Shown piece after piece: positions 1 through 10,702 of a stretch of 64,000 nt of DNA. Both the position numbers and the translations under genes were made by a program. The notes below the pieces were generated by a model. It saw nothing but the letters and a program-made list of their open reading frames with translations. It was not told the DNA's origin and made no database searches. The stretch is taken from positions 11,031,001 through 11,095,000 of the forward strand of contig CP126191.1 in NCBI GenBank assembly GCA_030272155.1, given 5' to 3'. This stretch comes from Tetradesmus obliquus (Eukaryota > Chlorophyta > Chlorophyceae > Sphaeropleales > Scenedesmaceae). Numbering within the stretch: position 1 is the stretch's first letter; each line of letters begins with the position of its first letter.

Positions 1-445
1 AATGCCTGACGACCAAGTGCATGCACCTGCTCGTCTTTTCGCTCGCTGTCACGGCGGAACCATTTAACGCAGACATCTGCAAGGAGCAGTTTAGGAACGA
101 TCTCACCTCACTGAAAGCATTTTGCTGTGCCACAAGGAGCGCGTGGATGAATTTGTCTCCAGCTGTAGTACAGCTCAGCCGTGCCAGCTGCGCCACAGCT
201 CAACAAGCACACACCACGCATCAACCGGTCACTGGACTGGGTACGTGTTGCTGGTCTTGGTGTGCACGGCTGCGAGCACGTATGATGCGGGATTTGTCAA
301 TAACTGGTTCGCCAATATATACCCGAGGTCGTGCTTTTCAATATACAGCTGTTACCATGCTGTACTCAGCTGTAATGCATTGTAGTATTATTAATTATAA
401 TTGCCAAACCAAATCAGGGTACGATCGCGCTGCTTCAGGGATCTC
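1..445. other. Window start, no gene seen
   Basis: Upstream flank of the secreted-protein gene that starts at 446. The open frames here are short, overlap one another and show no splice-compatible continuation. It probably holds the promoter and 5' UTR of the next gene, but I see no clear TATA box or other element. Confidence 0.4.
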
Positions 446-2577
446 ATGCAGCTGATGGATCACCCCCCTGCACGTCGCCGCATTTCGGTTGTGCTGGTGA
501 CTTTGGTTCTTGCCATGGTGTCCTACTCTCAAGGTCAGGATGTCGTGACTCTGCCGGTAAGCACGTTCTCGTCAGCAGCACCTGGCCCCCCTCAACCAGA
601 TGTGTTTGCACGTGCACGTCTCCACGTGCAGCCCGTACGGTTCTTCCTAAACTCATTGCGAACACGTAATTTGTTGTGCAGCGTATGCCTACATGCCAGC
701 TGAGAATGTCCGAAGAACCCTCGGTCACTAGCTGGGTGCTGTGACAGCTGCAGCCCGGGCTGATAGCCCAGGATAATCGCTGCTGGATGCTGCGCAACAC
801 ATATTTGCACTATCTTAGCGCAATGACCTGTCTGCACCAGCCGGTTGTCAGCCCCAAGCATGCAAGCAAAGCTGACCAGTGCCTTGACTGTGCTGCTGCA
901 GGAAGCCAACGCTGCTGCACTGGCCAGCCCTGATGCTTATAGCAGCAGTGGTGCCGCAGCAGCAGGTGAGGCCATGCCAGCACAAGTTGCACCCTCAACC
1001 GATAGTGCCACTCTGGGTGCTGCTGCTGCTAGCATGGCCGCTGCTGCAGCAGCTGCCAGTGACAGCCGCAATGAGGCTGTGGCAGCTGCAGATGCTCTGG
1101 ATGTGGGCCCGACGTCGGCAGGTTCGCCTGCAGCGCTCAAGCCTAAGCTGCCCAAGGGCGAGAAGGAGGTCATCCTGCTGCTGGGGTTCAAGCGCAACAG
1201 CCAGCTGGACTATGGCGGGCGCCACATCACCATAGCCACCTTCAAAGGCAAGCAGAACTCCACCAGCAGCTACAAAGAGATGACACGTGAACGTGTTTCG
1301 CAATGGCTCAATTCAACAAAGTTCAAGTGCGGCGACAACTTGGCCACTCTGCAGACCAGTGCGTGGAAGCTCAGCAGCTCTGCCTGCCAGAAGCAGAAGG
1401 TCACCACTGGCAACGTGACCTGCAGCTGCATCGGCCACAAGACCGGCTCAGACATCGATTGCGGGGACCACCCCTGGAACCTGTGAGTGGGGTGCTCATT
1501 TGATCACGCAAAGAGTGAAGCGTGCATGTCTCTGCAAAGTACAAGTCTATAGATTAGATATGTGGTCTATTGCTGCACGTTGCATGTGTCAATAGCACAT
1601 GGACAAGCTGCTGCTGCTGCTGCTGCTGCTGCTGTCGCTGTTTCTGTCGGATGATGTGTGTTGACGCTGCGGCTCCTACTGCTGTCGCTGCTGCCGCTGC
1701 TGTCGTTGCTGTCGCTGCTGCCTCAGCACAAAGCTGAACTACGACAAGCCTGCCTACACTGTCATCTTGAAGTCCAGAAGGCTTGATGCACTTGCAAAGT
1801 GCCTCAACAGTCTGCAAAACCTTTGGACCAAAACTAGCAGCGTGAAGGCAACAGCCCTGAAAGACTTTGGTGAGCACTATCCTGGCTGCCACTTAGATGG
1901 TGCAATGCATGTGCTCTGCACTGCAGCTGACCTGCTGTTTTTACTGTGGATGTGACAGCAGCTTGTGTGAGTATGCATGCTGCACAGGACACTGACACAG
2001 AAAGCTGCTGCTGCCAAAGCACAGTGCTCGGCTTGCAGCTCCTGTTCTACCATGCACCCATCTAGAGCGTACAGGGAATGTGACAAGCATATTGATTGTA
2101 TCTGGCGAGAGTGTGTTTTGCTTTTGGTCCAGCGCTGCCCACTTGACGTTGCACTGACATGCAAGAGTCAACCACGTCAAACAAGTGCAATTGCAGCATT
2201 GTTGCAGCTTGGTGCTGACAGTCCTGCCACTGCCCTGCTGCATGCGCGCTGCAGGCATCATGGAGATGGAGACCAAGGGCCCCTTGATGGCCAACGGCAG
2301 CACAGGCACACCCTGGCATGTTGCGATGTACAACAACACTGCATACTCGACAGCCAAAACCGAGTATCAAAACGAGCTACTCAAAGGCAGCGACTGGGAG
2401 GTGTACTGGAATGATTACACTTACAAACAAGGCAGCGCCACGCCGCCGTGCCCTGATCCAACAGTTGATGCGCCAAAGCCTGACGGCAACCCTGGCGCCC
2501 CTGATGGCACCAACAAATACAAAGCACCATTCTGCTGGCTATGGACCCGCCAGCCCGCCAAGCCACGCTCAGGCTGA
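446..2577 (+). CDS. Secreted Cys-containing protein, unknown family
   Basis: Four exons fit: 446-556, 902-1482, 1727-1869 and 2255-2577, with donors GTAAGC, GTGAGT and GTGAGC and matching phases, giving 385 residues. The start is the ATG at 446, which opens a classic signal peptide: an Arg-rich start (residues 9-12), then a hydrophobic stretch (about 13-27) ending near YSQGQ. It is followed by an Ala/Ser-rich spacer (about 40-125), then a compact domain with several Cys (motifs CGDN, SACQKQK, CSCIGHK, DCGDHPW) and N-glycosylation sequons (NST, NGS, NNT). The C-terminal part is Pro/Asp-rich and ends in FCWLWTRQ and a short basic tail. I do not recognise the family. The exon 1-2 junction is the least certain: a small exon could hide in the 345-base intron. 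Secretion to the wall or medium is inferred from the signal peptide only. Confidence 0.68.
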
Positions 2578-4564
2578 CTCTTGCGGCAGGGCTAACGTCC
2601 GCGGCTTGTGTGGCTTCCAGAATCAGCGCACAACACGTCAAACGAGCTGTGTTCTGCTGGCGCTGTGCGGCACAGCTGCACAGATGCATTTGTGTCTTTG
2701 GTTAAGTTGGTCGCCGTTGACCCCGCTGTGGCCTTGCCCGATGTTTTACTTTGCTGCTTGTTTAGGATGTCTTTTGGTGACGTGGTCTCTGTCACGACCA
2801 TGCTTACGCTGTCAAGTGTATGTCATGAGGCATCCCTCATGTTCGTTCACATCGGCTGCCAGCGTGCAGCCCCTTTTATCAGTGGACACGTAACCAACCT
2901 CTGATCAGGTGTTCTTGATGCTCACAAAGCGCACTGTGCAGTGCCTGCCATTAAATGGCAGTTGATTGCAGCGCTGCAGCTGGCTATCAGAGCATTCAGC
3001 TGGAGGAAGCACAAGCAAGCCAAGAGCTTGGAATGTGGGTGGTTGGCCACCTTATGCCACAGATCTGCAGTGCCGTCACCATGTGTGTTACGCCATAAGC
3101 ACAGAAGCTCACATGCAGCAGGATGTCGGCGTGTTACACAGCTTGCGTCCTCAGAAACAAACATGTTGTACCAAAGTACGTCAGACCTTGGCTTGACATT
3201 GGCCATTGCATGTGTGCACGCGCCCAGCGCTGACGAATCAACATATGCAAACTCTCTGTCAACAACTTTGCATAGACGAAATTCGCAATCATGCATCACT
3301 GCAAGTGATGTAAAGTATGTTTGACAAGCTTGCATGCCTTTGGTCTGGCCCATGCTTGACAACCATGACCGAGTCGCTCTTGGTAACACGTATTCTCTGT
3401 TTCAAGCCTCTGGAAGTACCCCAGGATACATGGGCCTCCTAAGCAGTCCAGGCTGACACTGCATGGGTGGTAACACGACAACGCTGCCGCAGCGCAACAC
3501 GCCGGCTGCAGCCATGCATTGCGCAGGTTGCCACAGTATGCTGCAGCCTGCGGCAGGCTAACGCTGCGGCAGCACTAGACTGCTCAGCCACCTGGCACCC
3601 AGCAGCTCTGAAATCCAAAGCCTGTGCTGGGCGCGTCATGCCCACTACACTACAGCATGGCCGCCAACGCAAGCTCTTGCTCGTTGCTCTTCTCATAGCT
3701 GTGCACTGCCATCAGAACCAGCTGGTTACTGCAGCGCTGCTGCTGTGCAGCGGCTGTGCAGCGGCTCAACAGGCACCACATGCTGTGGCATGCTGTGGCA
3801 TCTGGGGCAAGTTGTCACAGGCCACCTGCGATGCCGGGGTCAGATCCCTAAGCACAGGCGGCGGCAGCAGCAGCAGCAGAAGCAGCAGCAGAGGCAGTTG
3901 ACGCACTGCTAGCAGCATGCAACCTAGTTGGCCAGCAGAACTCGACGCTATCACACACACTGCTGCACCATCCTGCACGGCCTCCAGCAGCAGCATGGCA
4001 TCCTGTCAAAATTGAAGGTGGCGACTCCAGTCGCTGCTGGCTTGTCTGCACTTTGCTGCTGACACAAGTCACGCCCATGCAGCACCTCAGCATGCCAACA
4101 ATCTGGCAGTGCCGCCGCTGGCAAGCATGGTTCGCGCTGACCTACAGTGCTGAACATGCAGTTCTGCTATGTCACCTTTGCAGGCTCTGTCTTGTCATCT
4201 GGCGTGCTGCCAGGAGAGCTGCAGGGCATGGCAGCAGCAGAGGGGACACAGCAAAGTCATGGTGTGTTACCATGCCGTACGCTTGCATGTTTTCGTGGCA
4301 CTGCCGCTAACACAAGGTGCACGCAAAGAATGAGCGCTCTAGCCATCAACCTTCATGCAGCCGCAAAGCAGCTGCCTGGAGGCTACCAGGGCCGCCTGTG
4401 GCCCAACCAGAGTCAGCAAACAAACGATCAAAACTTGCCAGCAGCACTGAGGGCCTGTTGGTGCTTGTGTACAGTAGCTGCGCTCACAGACAACATGTAT
4501 TGCACTGATAGCTGCCAGGTTTGGGCTGCCTGCAGCTGTGTGTGCTGTGTGCCCTGCCTGCATT
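2578..4564. other. Gene-poor stretch, no gene seen
   Basis: About 2 kb between a plus-strand and a minus-strand gene that converge. Open frames on both strands are short and Cys/Ala-biased, as expected from chance reading of CTG/GCA-rich DNA. A short (CAG)n-like run lies near 3865-3890. It presumably contains both 3' UTRs. Confidence 0.4.
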
Positions 4565-4782
4565 TCACCTGGCTTCAGCCATGCCCTGGGCCACCCTATC
4601 AGCCATGCTGCCAGATGAGGGCAGTACAGTGGCAGGGGCCCTGTCCTGCACTCCCATGCTTCCAGCTGGTCCTGCAGCGCCAGTGCTGCCCTGGCCCACG
4701 TTCCTGTCTGCAAGGGCCGCCGCGTCAGGGTTGGGGGTGACGCCAGGGTTGGCATCACTGGCATCACGCATGCCAGCGCCAC

Positions 4783-4816
<34 letters not shown>

Positions 4817-5143
4817 TGGACCTGGGCTTGGGCCAACATTGCTGTCTGCCATTGCTGCGGCGTCAGGGTTGGGCACTGCACCTGGCCTGGCCTCACCCAA
4901 GTCGGCCATGTCCTGCTGCTGCTGCAGCTGGCCCTCATTGGAGCTGGCTTTGCCTGAGGTGGACATGTCAGGAGGCATGTCACCGCTGCTGCTGTGCATT
5001 ACATGATTGTTGCGGCTCCGATGGCGTGGGGAGGCAATGCACGGCCTTGGGCATACGCTAGAGCACAGTGCTACACGTGTAGGGTGTGTACGGCTGCTGC
5101 AGGGGCGAGGCGACAGCCGTGCGGACACGCTGAGTGTGGCCAT
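4565..5143 (-). CDS. Small protein with transit-like N-terminus and a duplicated motif
   Basis: A single open exon of 192 codons. I start at the ATG at 5141-5143 because the first 50 residues then look like an organelle transit peptide: MATLSVSARLSPRPCSS, rich in Ser, Arg, Thr and Pro with no acidic residues. An earlier in-frame ATG exists, but the sequence before 5143 looks like UTR. The mature part is Gly/Ser/Ala-rich and hydrophilic. It carries two near-identical copies of a motif, PNPDAAAMADSNVG and PNPDAAALADRNVG, about 35 residues apart, separated by a poly-Ser run made by a CTG tract at 4784-4814. It ends with SMADRVAQGMAEAR. No known domain is recognised. The repeated motif with conservative changes argues for a real protein rather than a repeat artefact. 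Confidence 0.5.
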
Positions 5144-5635
5144 CCTGCTGCTGTTGCAAATGTCGCTGGTGCGATTCTCACAGCAAAGAAACACCTTGCG
5201 ATGAATTTTGAAGGTTTCAAATCGCTCCGTGCATGAAACTCGTGAAGCTCGCAGCTGAAAGGTCGTCGCCCTGGGCCTGTGCATCACTGTTACGCACGTC
5301 AAAACTCTGGACAATCGCTCTCTGCAACAACCGCAGCTGAGAACGCGAAACGACTTCCAATCGCACCAAGAAAAGGTTTCAGTACTTTCAAGTTTGTGTG
5401 CTGCACATATGGAATCCTTGGAGCACGATGAAGCAGTACAACTTTACGGGCAGCACGTGCATCGTGCTCGTGGAGCTGAAGACCATTGTACCCAGCTGTG
5501 CATGGGTGCTGCTAGCGTGTTACAAAGCGATTGATTAATTTGCAGCAGTCGGCATGACCGTTATCTGCCGTGGATGTGCAACATCCTACTGCTGCACTGC
5601 ATCGGCCTGCTCAGGTCAACTGGACATATCTGCCA

Positions 5636-5640
5636 TTACA
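5636..5640 (-). terminator. Candidate TGTAA poly(A) signal
   Basis: Minus-strand TGTAA, the usual green-algal polyadenylation signal, about 390 bases beyond the NFU stop codon. The motif is short, so a chance match is possible. Confidence 0.3.
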
Positions 5641-6030
5641 AGTTTCAAGGCATCTTCATCGCATTCTACACGAAACAAGACATGCGTCTTGCCAAAAATT
5701 GCCCAGGCCTCCAAGCAGAAACATATGCAGGCAACAGACTGCATTCGCAGGAAGCAATGGGCAGAACACATTGCTGTGCTGCACCAGACACTGCTGATGA
5801 AAGCACACAACCAGCAGCAGTGCCTGGTGCAGCATGATAACACATATGATAAATCCAAGAGTCGCAGCTGGTTATCGGATCGTCCAACACATAGCCACGT
5901 GCAACATATCTGCCTGGCATCCAGGGGTAATCCTTTTAGATACATGCGGCAACTTGAAGAGCGTAGGTGTAGGTAACGCCATGCTCCAGCAGCATGACCA
6001 TGACGCACAAGAACTATGCTGCTGCTGCTG

Positions 6031-9000
6031 CTACTGCTGTGCGGGGAAGTCCCTCATCACCACCTCTTTCAGGTCAGGGAAGGCGTCCTTCACCGCAGCA
6101 GCAATGCCCTTGCCAATAGGCGCGGGCCCCCTGTAGTGCAGCACAGCCACGCCGCTGCCCACACTGGCCACCTCCACTGCACCCCCCAGGTTGGCCACTG
6201 CGCTGCGCAGCATATTGAGGTGCATGTCCACGGCCTCCACGCTGGCTTTGGGCTTGCCGCCGCTGTCCACCTGTGATGAGTGGCAGACAGGCAGGCAGGT
6301 GGCAGCGACGATGGGCTTGTGAGGCTCGGCCATGCGGCTTGGGGATGCAAAACTTGACGTGAAGGGAAGCGACAACATGGTGCTAACAGCACAGCGGCAC
6401 CAAGCAGCAGAAGGAGCAGGCTGTGCAACAGCCGCATGTGCTGACCCGGACACAAGCCCCTGGCAAGCAACTATTTGAAGTTTGCAGGCAGCCAGAGCGC
6501 TCAAACCCACCAGCAAGCATGCCAGCCTGCCAACTGCTGCAGCCCACCAGGCCCCTCCCCTGCCAACACACCCCCGTCAACCTCACCGCTTCACCTGCAC
6601 CAACCCCCCCACCACAACCACTGCAGCCCAGCAGGCCCGTCCCCGGCAGCCACAGCCGCAGCCTCATCTGCACCAACCCCCTATTTACTGCCCGCATGCC
6701 CCTCCCCTCCCAGCCACAGCCTCAGCCCCCCCCCCCCCCCCCCAGCCTCACCTGCACCACCTCGCGCAGCTGCTCCCCAAACACCGCCCGCAGCTGCCGC
6801 TCGATGCCCATCTTGAGCGTGGCGCTGCTGCTGGCGCAGCTGCTGCAGGCGCCCTGCAGCGCCACAGCCACCACGCCAGCCTCCACGCCCACCACCGCCA
6901 CGTCACCGCCGTCAGCCAGCAGGTAGGGCCGCACCTCCTCCAGCGCGGCGTCAACAGACGCCACTGTCATTTCGGGTGGTGGCGCGCCAACCTGCACAGG
7001 AGGCGCACAGCAGAACGGCGGCAGCAAGTTAGTTGGTTGCATGGTCACACAAGTAGCAAGTGCTGTGAGAAGTGGGGCGCCAGCCTGCAGCCGTGAGGGG
7101 AGAGCAGTGCGGCGCAGAACGCAGTGCTGTGCAATGTTGGGTGCAGTGAAGCTGGGCAAAATAGGGGCAGCCGCTGATATGAGGTGTGCTGGCGGGAGAA
7201 GGGCCCATGATAGGTGCGAATGATGCAGCGGTCTAGCTGTGCTGAAGGCAGAGCAGCTGGTGCATGTTACATGCGCTCGAGTGCAGTGCCTAGGAGGCGG
7301 CAGCATACCAGTGCAGCAAGACGTAACTAGCTGCACCTTTGCCACCAAGTAACACAGCTTCAAAATCCACCCCTCACCTGTGATGCATCCTTGCCTGCCT
7401 GGTCATGCTTCTCCCCAACTTGCCGGTGCACAGTCGGCTTGCTGAACGGACTCACAACAGCACCGCCAGCTGCCGGCCGCTGCTCAGGCCCACTGCCACC
7501 CCCTGCTGCTGCTGCTGCTGCAACTGCCAGCGCAGGCGCGCTGGTCTGCCTGCCGCCCAGCCTCCCACCGCCTGCTGCCATTGCTGCTGCCAGCGTCTCC
7601 TCGGTCTGCTGCGACACCACTGCACTCCAGTTGTCGCCCGAGACTGCCGCCATCAGGGCCAGGCGGCGCTGCGCTGCATCCTGGTCAACGTCCTCGTCAT
7701 CAGCCAGGCTCTCACCCTGCAGTATAATGCAAGGTAGATGGCGCAGTGCATTGCAGCAGTTTAAAACACATCACATAAGTGCATCATGCGTATCCAGCCC
7801 TTGCAGCAACCCGCAGCACTGCTCAAGGCAAGGCAACTGCACACACGCAGGCCGGGGGCACAGCGGCAACCACTGGCGTGACATGTGTCAGCACTCCTGA
7901 GCACGCACAACGCACACACAAATGAAGTCCCAAAGCAAAGTTGCAGCAGCAGTGCCATCCCTCATTCCCACCACCACCCACCATGGCCTTGCGCAGCTTC
8001 AGCTTGCGCTCCTCGTACTCGGCACGCTCCGCAGGGCTCATCAGCGACACATCAACAGCAGCAGCAGCAGCGCTCTCGTCAGTGGAGGCCTCGCTGCTGC
8101 CGCCTGCGCCCCACAGGTGCGCCTCCACGCCGTTGCCTGGCGGGGTCACCCCTGCCTCCGCCAGCCAGTCATCCACCTGCGGCAGCACGCAGCAGCAGCA
8201 GCAGCATGGGCGCAACAGACACGTGGGTAGGCATAACATGTGCGTTAGCAGGCGCAGGAGCTAGGCAGGCACGCAATCGTGTCATGTACAGCTGCTGCAA
8301 ACGGAGCAGGGGCTGCAGCATATCAGGCACACAGCTGATTCTACTCCAACGCAGCAAAGCGCAGCCAGCGGCAAAGCACGGCTTTCAGCAGTGGGCAGCT
8401 GCTGCTGCGCTACCTGCCCCCTGCTGCTGTGCTGCTGTCGCCACGTCACAAATGGCATTCGGCCTCCTCCAGGTGCACAGCCGTGCCTCAGCCAGCCTAC
8501 ATCATGCAGACACCACCAGCCTCCAGCGCTGCTGCTGCTGCCGCTTCACCTGTGCCTCCATGTGTGTGCGCCCAGCCATGGCCTTGTTGGCAAACACCAT
8601 GGGCCGCACAAACGCGCAGCGCTCCTCACCCACGCGCGCCAGGTGGCCCTGCGGATAGGAAAGCAGGGCCAGGCAGCGCTCGCTCACATGCTGGCACCAG
8701 AAGCTGACACAAAGGCAGTGCATATAGCAGTTCATAAGTCAGCAGCCGCTGAGCTGCTGCAGCCACTGCAGGTGCGGTGAGCACATTCACACACACATGG
8801 GCTGACTAATGGCTGACTATAACACTGCTGCTACTGTGACGCACTGTCAGCCAAGGTGGCACGGAATTCATGCTGCGCAATGAGCTGCTGCTGCTGCTGC
8901 TTCTCCCCTACAAGTCGCCCATGTCTGCAGAGAGCCTGCAGCGCTGCCAATTCCCTCTGCGCCTGGCTGCTAAGGTTCCCCTGCCGCCTCCCCACCCCCT

Positions 9001-9747
9001 TCCCCCTCTCCCGCCCCCCACCTTGATGGCCAGCACCATGTTCCTGCTGTAGCCCACGTACTGCAGTGCGTGGCGCTCATCGTACACGGCATACACGCCA
9101 AGCGGCTTCTCGCCGTCCCTGCTGTCCAGGTAGGCGGGCACCGCCAGGATGCTGCTGCCGTCGTCCTCACCCTGCCATGCGGGGCAAGGCAGCCATGCGG
9201 CACATGCAGATACATACAAAAAAGAGCGTCTGAGGCGCGTGCTCTGGCATAACTGCCTTGTCATGTTGCAGGTTGTCAAGTACTGTCTCTTCTACTGCTG
9301 CTTCTGCTGCTGCTGTGACCCTGCTACCCTCCTACACGTTGAATCACGGTTTAGCGCAGGTAGCTGCTCTAATGCTGTTCACATATTTTACTTTGCTTAG
9401 TACAACAGGCTGCACGGCTTGTGGCCGCTCAGATCTGTGCCAGGCAGCCCAGTGCTGCCCCTGCACGCCCTGCCACGCACCTCCCTGAAGTTGTAGCGCC
9501 TGGAGGTGCCATGCGCATCACCTTCCTGACCGTAAAGCGCGTTATGCAGCGATTTATGTCCCTCGGGAACAGCATCATTCGTTACCACAGACGGAAGTGT
9601 TCCAGGCAGGCCCGCTGCGTCTTGTGGAAGCGCATGCGCATACACAGGTGCTCGGTACGTGTGTTTCGGTACACACGATGTCAATGTGCGTGACTTCGTT
9701 GAGCACAGCGCATTGTTTGCCAGCAGGTGGTGTCGGTGCAGAGCCAT
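6031..9747 (-). CDS. Plastid-type NFU Fe-S scaffold with N-terminal GIY-YIG-like domain
   Basis: Seven exons join in phase: 9481-9747, 9022-9171, 8550-8648, 7982-8176, 7378-7716, 6752-6991 and 6031-6270, giving 509 residues. The N-terminus (MALHRHHLLANNALCS) looks like a chloroplast transit peptide. Residues about 90-200 form a GIY-YIG-like domain (GVYAVYDERHALQYVGYSRN, then a WLAEAGVTPPGN segment), which resembles the N-terminal half of plant glutaredoxin GRXS16. A charged, Ala-rich linker follows (about 205-350). Residues 351-430 are a canonical NFU domain with the cluster-binding CxxC in GACSSCASSSATLKMGIE. Residues 431-509 are a second NFU-like domain lacking CxxC, as in plastid NFU1-3 of plants. 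The expected role is a plastid scaffold or carrier that hands Fe-S clusters to targets. The GIY-YIG part probably acts as a redox or regulatory module, by analogy with GRXS16; that is inference. Confidence 0.85.
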
Positions 9748-10242
9748 GGTTGCGATCTGGAGCCAACAACAAACGTAATGGAGCAGCACAAACTCACGTA
9801 CACTACACTCCTTCCACTCCGAGCTACAAATCAAGACGCCAACCCGCAGCAGGATCTTGACGGTTACCAGGACCTGAACCGCTGCAGGAAAGGATACTCT
9901 CACTATCTGGTCACGGCTTGCCTTAACAATGAAGCCAAACAAGCAGCAGCAGCACTCCAAGTTCAATGTTCCTTGCTGCGCATGTACTGTTCGTTTCTTT
10001 TGCGCCTGGGACAACCATCAATCTCAGATGCAGGCGTGGCGCACTAGCAGGCCCTGCATGCACATGGTGCCTGCCAATGCCACCATGACTACCATTACTT
10101 CCATGCATGTGGTCTGCAATCATTTCCAAACAACGACCGCTGCCAGCACTGCTGTATATCGCTGACTGCTCTGAATGCCGCTGGCCCCATGGCCTGGCAA
10201 ATCAGTGGCCATGCTGCCAGCAGTGCGTGTTGCCTTCCACGC

Positions 10243-10666
10243 CTACTTGAGGTGCTGCTGCTGCTGCTGCTGCTGCAGCGCCTTGCAGATACGCCTGTGG
10301 TCCTTGTAGTGCTGCTCCTGGCAGCCGCGGCAGCAGTAGCGCGCCGCCCTGCAGCGGCTGCACAGGCTGCCCTTGCCGGCCACCAGCTGCCCCTCACTCA
10401 GCTTGCCCAGGTTGAGGCAGCCGGGGTTGTTGCACAGCTGCCGGCACGGCAGCGCGGCAGCAACTGCGGCCGCTGCGGCTTCTGCGCCGTGCAGCAGATG
10501 CAGCACCTCCTGGGTTGCTGGCAAGTTCAGCGGGTCAGCAGCAGCAGCAGCAGCAGCAGCGTCCACAAAGTCTGGCAAGCGAGCCAGCACCAGCCCCATG
10601 TCTGCCGCCTGCTGCCCACACAGCCGAGCCGCTGCTGCGCCACCGCCGCCTGCTGCGCGGCCGCCG

Positions 10667-10702
<36 letters not shown>

